This document shows, in pieces, positions 26,978 through 36,892 of a stretch of DNA of 64,000 nt. Source of the stretch: Psychroserpens jangbogonensis (GTDB taxonomy: Bacteria; Bacteroidota; Bacteroidia; Flavobacteriales; Flavobacteriaceae); contig NZ_JSWG01000012.1 in the NCBI RefSeq assembly GCF_000797465.1, positions 186,001-250,000 of the forward strand. The letters run 5' to 3'. Every line of letters starts with the position of its first letter. Position 1 is the first letter of the stretch. The translations under genes were made by a program, and so were the position numbers. Under the pieces are notes generated by a model. The model searched no databases and was not told the DNA's origin. It saw nothing but the letters and a program-made list of their open reading frames with translations.

Positions 26978-27445
26978 TTAACTGGTTATAAAAAACACAT
27001 GTATAGCCAAAGAGAGCAACACTCCGCTTAAAATTCCGTTCACTTTTAAATTGTTGTACAATATATAATTCAGCACGTAACTACTAATTGTCGTTGAGTT
27101 GATAAGGTGTGCAAAAATGAGATGGTCTTCTAGTTTTTGTTGCGTGAAATACTCAATCAATTGCATACTTCCAACACTAATTATCATTGTTACGATTAGT
27201 AATAGAATTGCTGGTTTCTGATTTTTCCGTTTGTATTCATCAGTGTTTTTAGGCAAAAAATGTTCAATCAAAAGAAAGCGTACAAAAAATAGCATTGGTA
27301 TTGGAAATAGAATAGACGCTATAATTTTTATGACATCCTTTAAGGTTTTGATTTCGTCATATCCTAGAAACACCAGATATACAAATACCACTACGGAAAC
27401 GCCTATAGTTATTATAAAGGCAGTATTTACTTGCTTAAGTTTCAT
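26978..27445 (-). CDS. four-helix membrane protein, unknown
   Basis: The 155-residue protein begins MKLKQVNTAFIITIGVSVVV. It has four hydrophobic helices and a basic loop (PKNTDEYKRKNQKP). The start is ATG 27445, one base after the stop of the 52-residue gene upstream; the open frame extends to a TTG at 27460, but that overlaps the upstream gene. I recognise no family. Confidence 0.65.
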   Translation of the reverse strand: MKLKQVNTAFIITIGVSVVVFVYLVFLGYDEIKTLKDVIKIIASILFPIPMLFFVRFLLIEHFLPKNTDEYKRKNQKPAILLLIVTMIISVGSMQLIEYFTQQKLEDHLIFAHLINSTTISSYVLNYILYNNLKVNGILSGVLLSLAIHVFFITS

Positions 27446-27446
27446 C

Positions 27447-27605
27447 TTAAAAACCTGCAATATTTACTTCTGTTATGGTACGATCTGACAAAAATGAAAT
27501 CGCATTATTATATCTTTCAATAAGTTCTATTTGAATGGACTTAGAATACATCACTATAACACTTAGGAAAGCGATTAAAATCGTGGTTTTGAAAAAAGTT
27601 TTCAT
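27447..27605 (-). CDS. 52-residue single-helix protein, first gene of CREST operon
   Basis: ATG at 27605 opens a frame of 52 codons with an N-terminal hydrophobic helix (FFKTTILIAFLSVIVMYS) and a short polar tail ending EVNIAGF. Its TAA is followed by a single G and then the ATG of the next gene, the tight spacing of coupled genes. That spacing and the clean helix argue that it is real. It could be a small membrane subunit or a signal-anchored peptide. Confidence 0.6.
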   Translation of the reverse strand: MKTFFKTTILIAFLSVIVMYSKSIQIELIERYNNAISFLSDRTITEVNIAGF

Positions 27606-27679
27606 ACTGTTTTGTTTTAATGATTATGATACAAATGTGCAACGAATAGCTCAACAACAAAACACAAGTTTTACTAAAA

Positions 27680-27758
27680 ACTGACGATTAAATAATTAAT
27701 AAACAATAAATAAATACTATTTTTATTATATTTTTACTTAAAATACTGACGATTAAAT
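27680..27758. repeat. 14-bp direct repeat in the divergent promoter region
   Basis: actgacgattaaat occurs at 27680-27693 and again at 27745-27758. The second copy runs into the ATG of the gene at 27757. The copies are 65 bases apart, close to six helical turns. Confidence 0.7.
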
Positions 27759-29265
27759 GACTAACCTAAACGCAATAGTTTCCACGTTTTCTACCGAAGA
27801 ACAACAACAGTTTATTAAATATCTCGAAAAAAAGAACAAGCGAAACGACACCAAAAACATTCAACTATTCACACTACTGGTTAAAGAAGAATTCAACTCT
27901 AAAGAGTTGTGCAAAGCCATTTATGAAAGTGACAACAAAGTAGCTTACCATGCACTTCGAAAACGGCTTTACCAATCACTAATAGATTTTATTGCCAATA
28001 CAAACCTGGAAGAAGAAAACTCTATTGACATGCAAATCATCAAATACATTCTTGCATCCAGAACATTCTTAATCAATAAACAGGCTAAAATAGCATATGC
28101 TATTTTAGAAAAAGCCGAAGTAATAGCTCAGGAGCATTCATTATTCCCAATATTAAATGAAATCTATCACACTAAAATTGAGTATGCTTATTTAAACCCT
28201 TCAGTAGATATAAATAGCTTGGTTTCGGAGTTTAAAACCAATCAAAAAAACCATTACCTAGAGGAAGAACTCAATATGGTTTATGCAAAAATCAAGCAAA
28301 CCCTTAATGACATGACCTACAAAGGTCAGGTATTAGATTTTCAAACGATTTTAAATACCACATTAGCAGAACACAACATTAGTCTTAACGATTCGATGTC
28401 TTTCAAATCACTTTATCAACTAATGACTATTGTAAGTATTTCGGCTTTTGTGACTAATGATTATTTAAAAATAGAACCCTTCCTTTTAGATACCTATTTA
28501 AAGATTCAAACACATAAATTAAAAGACAAGCAGCTCTATTATCATATTCAAATCGTTTATATGATTGCGAATACCTTATTCAGAAACAAAAAATTTGAAG
28601 CCTCGTTATCACATTTGGAACAAATGAAGAGTTTAATGGAAGGACAACGAAAAAAGCATTTCAGAGCTTTTGAATTAAAATACAATTTACTGTTATCCCT
28701 AAATTTAAACTACAATGGAAATCAAAATAGAGCCATTGAACATCTTGAGAATTTTAAACAATCGAAACATCCTGATACCGAATCGGTTTTAGACATCCAA
28801 TTAAGCTTGGTTATGTTTTACATACAAGGCTCAAGATTCAAAGAAGCGCATCACATTTTTTCAAAATTTTACCATACTGACAAATACTATACTGAAAAAG
28901 CAGGTATTGAATGGGTTATTAAAAAAAATCTTGTGGAAATTATTCTACACATCGAATTAGAAAATATTGATTTGGTTGAATCAAGACTACTTAGTTTTAA
29001 GAGGAACTACAATTCCTATTTAAAACAAATTCATCAAGAACGTGTCATAACCTATTTGCAACTCGTTAACCAATATTATAAGCATCCTGAATCGGCAACA
29101 ACTGATACATTCAAAAATAAGGTTGAAATGTCCTTCAATTGGATAGAAGCTAAACAAGAAGACATTTTTGTTATGAGTTTTTTCGCTTGGCTGAAAAGTA
29201 AAATGGAAAACAAACCTCTTTACGAAACAACTTTACAACTGGTAGAAATTGCTCAAAAAAGTTAA
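27757..29265 (+). CDS. TPR-like helical repeat protein, unknown
   Basis: The 502-residue, wholly alpha-helical soluble protein has no signal peptide. The N-terminal 90 residues (STFSTEEQQQFIKYLEKKNKR, then AYHALRKRLYQSLIDFIA) look like a compact helical domain. The rest has TPR-like pairs, for example AYAILEKAEVIAQEHSLFPI and ASLSHLEQMKSLMEGQRKKH. I recognise no DNA-binding or enzymatic domain. It is divergent from the CREST membrane operon; the short shared control region with a direct repeat at its start codon hints at joint control. Confidence 0.75.
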   Translation: MTNLNAIVSTFSTEEQQQFIKYLEKKNKRNDTKNIQLFTLLVKEEFNSKELCKAIYESDNKVAYHALRKRLYQSLIDFIANTNLEEENSIDMQIIKYILASRTFLINKQAKIAYAILEKAEVIAQEHSLFPILNEIYHTKIEYAYLNPSVDINSLVSEFKTNQKNHYLEEELNMVYAKIKQTLNDMTYKGQVLDFQTILNTTLAEHNISLNDSMSFKSLYQLMTIVSISAFVTNDYLKIEPFLLDTYLKIQTHKLKDKQLYYHIQIVYMIANTLFRNKKFEASLSHLEQMKSLMEGQRKKHFRAFELKYNLLLSLNLNYNGNQNRAIEHLENFKQSKHPDTESVLDIQLSLVMFYIQGSRFKEAHHIFSKFYHTDKYYTEKAGIEWVIKKNLVEIILHIELENIDLVESRLLSFKRNYNSYLKQIHQERVITYLQLVNQYYKHPESATTDTFKNKVEMSFNWIEAKQEDIFVMSFFAWLKSKMENKPLYETTLQLVEIAQKS

Positions 29266-29351
29266 ATAGACGTTAAAACAAAAAATGGATTAAACTTTTC
29301 AAGGCTATTGAAGTCCTAAGTATATCAATTAAAAACAAATATTTTAAAATT

Positions 29352-29795
29352 ATGAAAAAATTAATGCTAATTGCAATTGCTTTATTAACCTTAAACGCAA
29401 TTGCTCAAGACAAAAAAAACAAGAAAGGACATCTTAAAGATTTATCTACTGAAGAAGTAGCTACTTTAAAAACGAAAAAGATGACTTTACATCTAGATCT
29501 TACGGAATCACAACAAACTGAAGTAATGGCTTTAGCTCTTGAAGAAGCAAAACATAAAGAAATTAAAAGAGCTATTCGTAAAGAAAAAAAGGAAAAAGAA
29601 TCATCTCAGAAACCTACAAAAGAAGAACGTTACACAATGACTAACGAGCGATTAGATCGACAAATTGTAATGAAGAAAAAGATGAAAAGCATCTTAAATG
29701 CCGATCAATACGAAAAGTGGGAAACATCGCTTTCTAAGAGAAACAAAAAGAAACGAAAAAGACATCATGATAATAAATCTGATGAAAAACATTAA
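29352..29795 (+). CDS. secreted helical protein, Spy/CpxP-like
   Basis: The 147-residue protein has a signal peptide ending NAIAQ. Its mature part is highly charged and helical, with a paired pattern TLHLDLTESQQTEVMALALEEA and later MKSILNADQYEKWETS. That arrangement (LTxxQ, then LNADQYxKW) is seen in Spy/CpxP-type periplasmic proteins and flavobacterial DUF4890-like proteins. A very basic tail (KRNKKKRKRHH) follows. Possible roles are periplasmic chaperone or stress sensor; unproven. Confidence 0.7.
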   Translation: MKKLMLIAIALLTLNAIAQDKKNKKGHLKDLSTEEVATLKTKKMTLHLDLTESQQTEVMALALEEAKHKEIKRAIRKEKKEKESSQKPTKEERYTMTNERLDRQIVMKKKMKSILNADQYEKWETSLSKRNKKKRKRHHDNKSDEKH

Positions 29796-29821
29796 TAATG
29801 ATTGGTTAGTGTAGTTTAATT

Positions 29822-29856
29822 AGCATTGGTTTTTTTTAAACCAATGCTTTTTTTAT
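29822..29856 (+). terminator. intrinsic terminator
   Basis: An 11-bp perfect stem (agcattggttt / aaaccaatgct) with a short T loop is followed by seven T. Confidence 0.85.
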
Positions 29857-29917
29857 TTGCCATTTTAAATTTAAAATCATTAATTTAGTCACTTAAATTT
29901 CTTTCTTAAAATTAACG

Positions 29918-30253
29918 ATGATGAAAAAACTAATAACACTTTGCTTTTTTGCCTTTGCACTTTTATTTAGCACACAAGGATTGGATGCTCAAAATAAATT
30001 AGAAATCAATGCAGCTGCTTCTGAAAAAGCTAAAGAAATCCGAAAAACTATAAAGATTAATAACAATCAGTTAGAAGAAGTTTACCAAGCTTATAAAACA
30101 TATGAAATTACATATCAAAAAATAAGCAGTGATTTACAAGGTAACGAAGCAAAACTGGAAAAAATTAATACTATTTTAGATACTAAACTAAAAGGAATCT
30201 TAAGCGAAGAGCAATTCGACAGATACCTTGCACTCTATAGAACAAATCAGTAA
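29918..30253 (+). CDS. small secreted helical protein, unknown
   Basis: The 111-residue protein has a signal peptide (LITLCFFAFALLFSTQGLDAQ) and a helical mature part. The C terminus KLKGILSEEQFDRYLALY echoes the LTxxQ-like end of the neighbours at 29352 and 48178. These three probably belong to one broad group of small envelope proteins. The start may be either of two adjacent ATG codons (29918 or 29921). Confidence 0.68.
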   Translation: MMKKLITLCFFAFALLFSTQGLDAQNKLEINAAASEKAKEIRKTIKINNNQLEEVYQAYKTYEITYQKISSDLQGNEAKLEKINTILDTKLKGILSEEQFDRYLALYRTNQ

Positions 30254-30272
30254 TCTAAATCATTTATACTAC

Positions 30273-30307
30273 AAAAAAACCTGCTTAACTATAAGCAGGC
30301 TTTTTTG
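30273..30307. terminator. bidirectional terminator before hemL stop
   Basis: The stem cctgctta / taagcagg has A tracts upstream and T tracts downstream. It separates the convergent small secreted gene and hemL. Confidence 0.8.
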
Positions 30308-31594
30308 TTATAAGCTTTTCGCTACTTTTTCAACAGCAGCAATAGTTTCATCTAAATCTTTGTAGGATAGCGCATCTGTAATGAACCAAGTTTCAAAAGC
30401 ACTTGGAGCAATATAAATACCCTCGTTTAACATGCCGTGAAAAAAGGTTTTAAATGTATCATTATTACCCTTGGCAGAACTTTCAAAATCTACCACTTCA
30501 TCTTCAGAAAAATGTATCGAAATCATTGACCCAATTCTATTAATTGTATGTGTAATTCCCGATGCAATCAAAACCTCAGAACAGCCTTTATGTAAATATG
30601 CCGTTTTCTCTGCTAAGCGTTGAAATAATTCAGCATCATTATCAATAGATGTTAGCATTGCAAATCCTGCAGCCATCGCTAATGGATTACCACTTAAAGT
30701 CCCAGCTTGATATACACTTCCTAGAGGTGCCAAATGATTCATGATTTCTTCACGAGCGGCAAAAGCACCAACTGGAAGACCACCTCCTATTACTTTTCCA
30801 AAGCAAATAATATCAGCATCAACTCCAAATAGTTCTTGACACCCACCTTTAGCAAGTCTAAAACCAGTCATTACTTCATCAAAAATCAGTAAAATATCAT
30901 GAGCATCGCAAAGGCTTCTTAGATCTTGTAGAAAATTAGCTTTTGGCGGAATACATCCCATATTTCCAGCAACTGGTTCTAAAATAATACAAGCAATTTC
31001 ATCTGGATTAGCTTCAATCAGCGCTTTTATAGCATCTATATCATTATACCTTGCTAATAAAGTGTCTTTAGCAGTTCCTTGAGTCACTCCTGGACTGTTA
31101 GGGCTCCCAAAAGTAACCGCTCCACTTCCAGCTTGAATTAAAAAAGAATCGCTATGACCATGGTAACATCCAGCAAATTTTATGATTTTGTCTTTTTTAG
31201 TATAACCTCTAGCCAATCGAACAGCACTCATACAAGCTTCTGTCCCAGAATTTACAAATCGGATTTTATCAATATTTGGCACCATAGATACGGCCAACTC
31301 CGCTATTTTCGTTTCAATTTCAGTTGGCATCCCAAAGGATGTGCCTTGTTTCGTTTTTTCAATAACTGCATTTACTACTGGCTCAAAAGCATGACCTAAA
31401 AGCATTGGTCCCCAAGAATTAATATAATCTATAAAACGATTATCGTCTTCATCATAAACGTAAGCTCCCTTGGCAGATTTAGCAAAAATCGGTGTTCCTC
31501 CAACCGCTTTGAAAGCTCTAACTGGAGAATTAACACCTCCAGGAATAACATGCTCAGCATCTTTAAAAAGCGCACTACTTCTTTTGTATAACAT
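30308..31594 (-). CDS. hemL: glutamate-1-semialdehyde 2,1-aminomutase
   Basis: The 428-residue PLP enzyme moves the amino group of glutamate-1-semialdehyde to give 5-aminolevulinate, the C5 route to heme. It has the typical N terminus ([19 protein letters not shown]), PLP-site FDEVMTGFR, and the Schiff-base Lys in [15 protein letters not shown]. Length and motifs are complete. It follows the glucosaminidase gene's neighbourhood on the same strand but forms its own unit, with 5 bases between its start and that gene's stop. Confidence 0.95.
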   Translation of the reverse strand: MLYKRSSALFKDAEHVIPGGVNSPVRAFKAVGGTPIFAKSAKGAYVYDEDDNRFIDYINSWGPMLLGHAFEPVVNAVIEKTKQGTSFGMPTEIETKIAELAVSMVPNIDKIRFVNSGTEACMSAVRLARGYTKKDKIIKFAGCYHGHSDSFLIQAGSGAVTFGSPNSPGVTQGTAKDTLLARYNDIDAIKALIEANPDEIACIILEPVAGNMGCIPPKANFLQDLRSLCDAHDILLIFDEVMTGFRLAKGGCQELFGVDADIICFGKVIGGGLPVGAFAAREEIMNHLAPLGSVYQAGTLSGNPLAMAAGFAMLTSIDNDAELFQRLAEKTAYLHKGCSEVLIASGITHTINRIGSMISIHFSEDEVVDFESSAKGNNDTFKTFFHGMLNEGIYIAPSAFETWFITDALSYKDLDETIAAVEKVAKSL

Positions 31595-31599
31595 AGTAT

Positions 31600-32397
31600 T
31601 TATTTTATAATCAAAACCTGACCGATTGACAATTCATTATCAGTAAGATTATTGAGTAATTTGAGTTCATCAACAGTGGTATCATAGGCTTTAGATAATG
31701 AATACAAAGTATCACCTTTAATTACCACATGATTGATTTGATTGTTTTTCTTATTTTTTTGAGTAACTTTTTTTCTACCTAAAACTTCATCGTCATACTG
31801 ATCAAGTTGATAGCGTTCAATTAAACTAATTAGCTTTTCAGGATATTTTCTATCTGTTGCATAGCCTGCAGATCTAAGCCCTTTTGCCCAACCTTTATAA
31901 TCATCTTCTCTTAATTGGAATAATTTTGAATAGCGACCACGAGTTGTTAAAAATGTAGAATGATCTTCGAATGAAGACTTTGCATGTTTATATTTTCTGA
32001 AGCATTCTTGAGACGCATCATCATCATGATATATTTTTTGACCTGTCCACCCATGACACTTAATCCCAAAATGGTTGTTTGCTTTAACCGCTAAACGACC
32101 TTTCCCTGAGCCCGACTCCAAAATCCCTTGAGCTAATGTAATACTAGCAGGTATTTTATACATCCGCATCTCTTCTTTAGCTATTTCACTAAAGTTAGCA
32201 ATATAAGCTTCAGTAGCATTTGCAAAAGATTTAGGTTTTGAAGGTGTTTCAGGCGTTGAAGTCTTTTCAGATTCAGTTTTTTTTGAAACTTGCTCTGTTT
32301 TCTGACCACTACCTTTCTTTTTGGTAACAATTTTCCGCTTAGAACCACAACCTAAAACTAAAAACGAAATCATCAAAACAATACTAATTCTCTTCAT
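31600..32397 (-). CDS. lipoprotein glucosaminidase with LysM
   Basis: The 265-residue lipoprotein (lipobox VLGC, Cys17) has a basic/Ser-Thr linker, a GH73-type beta-N-acetylglucosaminidase domain (about 60-195; [23 protein letters not shown] and Glu in the ILESG turn) and a C-terminal LysM peptidoglycan-binding motif ([21 protein letters not shown]...LIIK). It cuts peptidoglycan glycan strands at the envelope. Its stop and the start of hemL are 5 bases apart, and it is preceded by the PLP gene with a 6-base gap. Confidence 0.9.
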   Translation of the reverse strand: MKRISIVLMISFLVLGCGSKRKIVTKKKGSGQKTEQVSKKTESEKTSTPETPSKPKSFANATEAYIANFSEIAKEEMRMYKIPASITLAQGILESGSGKGRLAVKANNHFGIKCHGWTGQKIYHDDDASQECFRKYKHAKSSFEDHSTFLTTRGRYSKLFQLREDDYKGWAKGLRSAGYATDRKYPEKLISLIERYQLDQYDDEVLGRKKVTQKNKKNNQINHVVIKGDTLYSLSKAYDTTVDELKLLNNLTDNELSIGQVLIIK

Positions 32398-32403
32398 AAA
32401 TTT

Positions 32404-33282
32404 TTAAACGATTAAAGGCTTGTTTTGTTGTTTCAATTTCGCATTCATTCCTACAATTCCCTGTAAACCACCAGTATGAATAGCTAAGATTTTCGAGTCT
32501 TTTTTAAAATAACCTTTTGAAATTAAATCATAAATACCAAACATCATTTTACCAGTGTAAATTGGATCTAATGGCACATTATGTGTCTTCTTAAACTGAT
32601 TTATAAAATGAATCAAATCTTCATTTACTTTGGCATAACCACCAAAGTGATAATCGGTAACAAGTTCCCAATTGGACTTCGTTGCAAATTTAGTAATTTC
32701 TTCTCTTAAAAAATCACCTTTTAAGGTCGGAAAACCAATAATTCTCTGATCAGGATCACTAGAATTTATTAAACCTGAAATAGTACCTCCAGTTCCTACT
32801 GGACAGCATATATAATCGAATTTCTCATTAACCTCAGTTAAAATCTCTTCGCAACCTTTAACTGCAAACTCATTAGTTCCTCCTTCTGGAATGAGGAAAA
32901 AATCACCAAACTCGTTTTCAAGTTCTTCAATAAAACTTTTAGAAGTTTTATCTCTATACGTTTCTCTAGTAACAAATTTAAATTTCATTCCACAAGCCTT
33001 CGAAAATGACAATGTAGAATTTAATGTTTTTAAATCCTGAAGCTCTTCCCCTCGAATAACACCTATGGTTTGAAGTCCTTTTTCCTGCCCAGCATGAGCC
33101 ACAGCAGCTATATGGTTTGAGAAAGCACCTCCAAAAGTCAATAACACCTTTTTATTAAGCGCTTCAGCTTCAATCAAATTGTACTTAAGCTTCCTCAATT
33201 TATTACCCGAAACATAGGGGTGATTTAGATATTCAGGCTTTATAAAAACATGATAATCAATTGAAATAAGGTTTTTATCCAT
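32404..33282 (-). CDS. ACC deaminase / D-cysteine desulfhydrase-like PLP enzyme
   Basis: The 292-residue fold-type II PLP enzyme has the Schiff-base lysine segment SGNKLRKLKYN (about 25-35), FGGAFSNH (Ser/Asn phosphate and substrate contacts), PVGTGGTISGL as the phosphate cup and AIHTGGLQG near the end. The family covers ACC deaminase and D-cysteine desulfhydrase; motifs do not separate these. The N terminus is about 15 residues shorter than usual in the family. I use ATG 33282, and a GTG four codons earlier is followed upstream by a stop. A decayed copy of this gene's 5' end is at 37010-37062. Confidence 0.85.
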   Translation of the reverse strand: MDKNLISIDYHVFIKPEYLNHPYVSGNKLRKLKYNLIEAEALNKKVLLTFGGAFSNHIAAVAHAGQEKGLQTIGVIRGEELQDLKTLNSTLSFSKACGMKFKFVTRETYRDKTSKSFIEELENEFGDFFLIPEGGTNEFAVKGCEEILTEVNEKFDYICCPVGTGGTISGLINSSDPDQRIIGFPTLKGDFLREEITKFATKSNWELVTDYHFGGYAKVNEDLIHFINQFKKTHNVPLDPIYTGKMMFGIYDLISKGYFKKDSKILAIHTGGLQGIVGMNAKLKQQNKPLIV

Positions 33283-33340
33283 AAAATGAAACACTTTATC
33301 AAAAAAGTAAATAAAACACTAAATATCTGTAAAAATTATT

Positions 33341-33348
33341 TATTTTTG
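33341..33348 (+). promoter_or_regulatory. -7 promoter element of the first T9SS cargo gene
   Basis: TATTTTTG matches TAnnTTTG, about 105 bases upstream of ATG 33454, suggesting a leader of about 100 bases. No clear -33 TTG. Confidence 0.45.
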
Positions 33349-33453
33349 AGTAAATTTAGAGTTTACTTAGCCACAGTAGTATCTAGATCTTATAAATCCT
33401 ACAAAAATTGATTGCAAAATAGTCAATATTGTTATGCCTTAAATTTAAAGATT

Positions 33454-36400
33454 ATGACTAGAAAGATACTTTTCTTTTTTTTATTATTAGCAACAACACC
33501 CCAACTAGCTCTAGCACAAGCTCCTGGTAATGACTGCGCATCTGCTGTCCCTATAACTCTTGCTCCTGGTACTGCCGTATCAACAGGCCAACAATCAAAT
33601 ATAGGATTAACTAATGATTATGCATTAATAGGTTGTGGTGTAGGGAACGCTATATTTGTCGGGGGTATAGATGGCGTATACTCTATTGATGTTGTTTTAG
33701 GTGGCACTTATACTTTTGAATTCGCCAACTATGGCACTGTATGGAAGTCACTTAGGGTTTATAATTCTTGCCCTCTTACTGCTTGTGTACCTAATGGTAT
33801 TTTAACTGGTGGTACAAATAATGAGGGAACATCAACAGCGGTCTTGACACCTGGCACCTATTATTTAGTTGTTGACTCACCCGCTGGTACTTTCCAGCCT
33901 GCTGTTTTTGAATTATTGATAACAACACCTATTTCAAATAGTGATTGTTCTGGTGCCGTTGAATTATTTTCAACCGTAGACTGTTCCTTTGTTACATATA
34001 CCAATGAAGGCGCTACGAATTCTACAGGAGAACCTCTTCCAACTTGTGGTAATTATCAAGGTGGTGATGTTTGGTTCACTTATGAGGTAGATTCTGGTGG
34101 AGAATTTACTATTACTACTGAAGCTAATGTAATGACAGATAGCGGTATGTCAGTATATTCAGGTACTTGTGGTTCTTTAACTCAGTTAGATTGCAATAAT
34201 GATTTTTTTGGGTTTGCAAGTATGTCTTCGATAACGCTTACAGGCAGACCACCTGGAGAGATTATTTATGTAAGACTTTGGGAATATGGAAATGACAATA
34301 ATGGTACTTTTGAAATTTGTGTTACAACACCATTACCTCCTGGCAACAATGGCGTGTATTCAGACTGCCCAAATGAAAGAGGCTTAGAATTGACATCAGA
34401 TTATACTTGTCCTGCTGGTGTGAATGCAGCAGCTGTAGTTTTTGGAAATCTTGAGAGTGCTCCAACTGCATTTAAACCAAACGGTATCCCAGTCAATTCG
34501 GCAGTTTGTAATTTTTCAACATCACTAAGACGATATGAAGAAATAAACTTCACAGTGCCTACAAATGGTGTGTATGTATTTGAAATGACAGCAGCTTCTG
34601 GTTTTGATGGTATGGGATATATTGTTCAACAAGGTTTTACACCTGGGGTTTGTGGAGCCGGATTTGTGAGAGTTGATGATGATTCAGGCCCAGGCAATTT
34701 ACCACAATTAACAGTAACATTAACGGCTGCAACACCTTATACACTTGTTACTACTGAGTATTTTTCAGGTGGCAGTGGAAATAGCCCTTATACTTGGACG
34801 ATAACTTCTGGGCAAAATGTAAATTGGACTACAGTAATTCCAATAGATTGGTATACTGTAGCCGTTGGAGGCTCTCCTATTACAACAGGAGCAGGTTTTA
34901 GCCCTGTAAACTTTCCTGGTTCTGGATTAACAGATACTAGTATTCCTGGGATTTACCCGTATTGGTTTGCTTGTTCTACTGCTCCAACAATAAGAACTCG
35001 AGTAGATTACGTGATAGGTAAACATTGGAATGGTACAACAAATGATTGGAATACTCCATCAAATTGGTCTGGAAATTCAGTTCCTACTGATTCTCAATGT
35101 ATATATATTCCAGCAGGAACTCCTAATGACCCTATTATTGCCGATGATGACAATGGAGATGGTTTTAACCTAAACATTGAAACTGGAGCTTCGCTTACTT
35201 TAACATCTAATATTAATGATGACCTCACTGGCTCTACATTAACAATTCAAGATTACATTGCTATACAAGGCACTGGATTATTAACGGTTGGTGATGATGC
35301 TAGTTTAATTCAAGTAAATGACACACCTTCTGCTCCGAATAGTGGAGATATCGTACTAAATAGAAATGCTTCTATTAGACTTTTAGACTACGTCTATTAT
35401 TCCAGTCCTGTTCAAGGGTTTGATGTATCCAATGTTTATGGTGGTTTTACACCCACTCATATTTATGAATGGGAACCAACAACAGCAACAGGTTTTTTAA
35501 GTATGCCAGGAAATGTACCTATTATTGTAGGTAATTGGAATAATTTAAATTCTGGAGTCATGGATCTTGGTAAAGGCTATGCGGTAAGAGGCCCTTCTAA
35601 TCATACAGCAACTTTATCAACAGCAACCTCAGTGTTCACTGGAGTACCAAATAATGGTGTGATTACACAAGCTATTAGCAGTGGTAATTATTCTGGAGGT
35701 GGTTTGCTCTACAACCCTTATGGTACAGATAACTTAAGCGCAACTCAACTTGACGATAACTGGAATCTCATTGGTAATCCTTACCCATCTGCTTTAGATG
35801 CTGATGCTTTTTTAATGCTTCCAAGTAATAATATAATAGAAGGCGCTGTGCATATTTGGACTCATGGAACAGCTATTGGTAACAATGGAGATTCGTTTTA
35901 TGATGATTTTGTATACACCTACAGTGCTGCTGATTATATCACTTACAACATATCAGGTAGCAGCTATCCAAATGAGACATTTTTAGGAAATATTGCTTCT
36001 GGACAAGGCTTTTTTGTATTGGCTTTAGCAGATAATGAGTCTGGTAATGTAACTTTCAATAACAGTATGCGTGGCAGAACGCATAGTAATACTGAATTTT
36101 ACAGAACATCTAGCGGAAATGAAAACGTATCAAATACTGACACAATAGAACGTCACCGTATTTGGTTAGATTTAATTAATCAAAACGGCGCATCATCAAA
36201 CATATTAGTTGGTTATATTGAAGGTGCAACTCAAGAAAAAGACAGATTATTTGACGCATTTACTCGAGAAGTTAATAGCTTAAGCATCTATTCTAAAATT
36301 GGAGATGAACGAATGATAATTCAAGGACGTTCATTACCTTTTGATGAAAATGATCAAGTGCCTTTAGGAACAGTTATTCCTCAAGCTGGAGAATATACAA

Positions 36401-36831
36401 TTGCAATAAGTAATGTAGATGGCTTATTTTTAGATGATAGTCAAAACATCTATTTAGAAGACACGCAAACTGGAGTAATCCATAATTTAAGAGCAGCGCC
36501 ATACTCATTTACAGAAAGTGAGGCTATAGATTACGAAGACAGGTTCATTCTAAGGTATACAGATGATGCTTTAAGTATAAACGAATTGGAATTAAACGCA
36601 TTAAGTATTATAGCTCCAAAAGGGGAATATATAAAAATCAATTCAGACAGCAGCCCAATAGATGCGGTTATAGTCTATGACCTTTTAGGAAGAGTGATAT
36701 TTGACAAGAACACTATTAACCAATCTGAATTTGTTTTAAATAACCATAACTTTTCTAGTGGTACATATATTGTTAAAGCAACATTAGCAAATGGTAAATC
36801 TAAAGCTCAGAAAATAGTATTAAAACGTTAA
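33454..36831 (+). CDS. large T9SS-exported surface protein
   Basis: The 1125-residue protein has a signal peptide (MTRKILFFFLLLATTPQLALAQ), three to four N-terminal beta-rich modules that start with NDCASAVPI-type or NSDCSGAVEL-type segments and carry paired Cys, and a WNGTTNDWNTPSNW segment. The C-terminal half contains NWNLIGNPYPS and ERHRIWLDL, ending in a T9SS type A sorting domain (LLGRVIF ... GTYIVKATLANG ... KIVLKR). The product should be released or anchored outside the outer membrane. The start is ATG 33454, since the earlier TTG at 33412 would spoil the signal peptide. The C-terminal half is paralogous to that of the gene at 37675. Confidence 0.88.
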   Translation: MTRKILFFFLLLATTPQLALAQAPGNDCASAVPITLAPGTAVSTGQQSNIGLTNDYALIGCGVGNAIFVGGIDGVYSIDVVLGGTYTFEFANYGTVWKSLRVYNSCPLTACVPNGILTGGTNNEGTSTAVLTPGTYYLVVDSPAGTFQPAVFELLITTPISNSDCSGAVELFSTVDCSFVTYTNEGATNSTGEPLPTCGNYQGGDVWFTYEVDSGGEFTITTEANVMTDSGMSVYSGTCGSLTQLDCNNDFFGFASMSSITLTGRPPGEIIYVRLWEYGNDNNGTFEICVTTPLPPGNNGVYSDCPNERGLELTSDYTCPAGVNAAAVVFGNLESAPTAFKPNGIPVNSAVCNFSTSLRRYEEINFTVPTNGVYVFEMTAASGFDGMGYIVQQGFTPGVCGAGFVRVDDDSGPGNLPQLTVTLTAATPYTLVTTEYFSGGSGNSPYTWTITSGQNVNWTTVIPIDWYTVAVGGSPITTGAGFSPVNFPGSGLTDTSIPGIYPYWFACSTAPTIRTRVDYVIGKHWNGTTNDWNTPSNWSGNSVPTDSQCIYIPAGTPNDPIIADDDNGDGFNLNIETGASLTLTSNINDDLTGSTLTIQDYIAIQGTGLLTVGDDASLIQVNDTPSAPNSGDIVLNRNASIRLLDYVYYSSPVQGFDVSNVYGGFTPTHIYEWEPTTATGFLSMPGNVPIIVGNWNNLNSGVMDLGKGYAVRGPSNHTATLSTATSVFTGVPNNGVITQAISSGNYSGGGLLYNPYGTDNLSATQLDDNWNLIGNPYPSALDADAFLMLPSNNIIEGAVHIWTHGTAIGNNGDSFYDDFVYTYSAADYITYNISGSSYPNETFLGNIASGQGFFVLALADNESGNVTFNNSMRGRTHSNTEFYRTSSGNENVSNTDTIERHRIWLDLINQNGASSNILVGYIEGATQEKDRLFDAFTREVNSLSIYSKIGDERMIIQGRSLPFDENDQVPLGTVIPQAGEYTIAISNVDGLFLDDSQNIYLEDTQTGVIHNLRAAPYSFTESEAIDYEDRFILRYTDDALSINELELNALSIIAPKGEYIKINSDSSPIDAVIVYDLLGRVIFDKNTINQSEFVLNNHNFSSGTYIVKATLANGKSKAQKIVLKR
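36734..36825 (+). repeat. near-identical sorting-tail segment, copy 1
   Basis: These 92 bases differ from 43079-43170 at only three positions, while the flanking coding sequence of the two paralogs is clearly more diverged. They encode the end of the T9SS sorting domain. Confidence 0.85.
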
Positions 36832-36850
36832 GTATTACTATATAAACTTC

Positions 36851-36892
36851 CAAAAGAGCCTTGACTATTTTAAATCAAGGCTCTTTTGATTT
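36851..36892 (+). terminator. intrinsic terminator
   Basis: A 14-bp stem (caaaagagccttga / tcaaggctcttttg) closes a 10-base loop and is followed by a T-rich stretch after the first T9SS gene. Confidence 0.85.
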
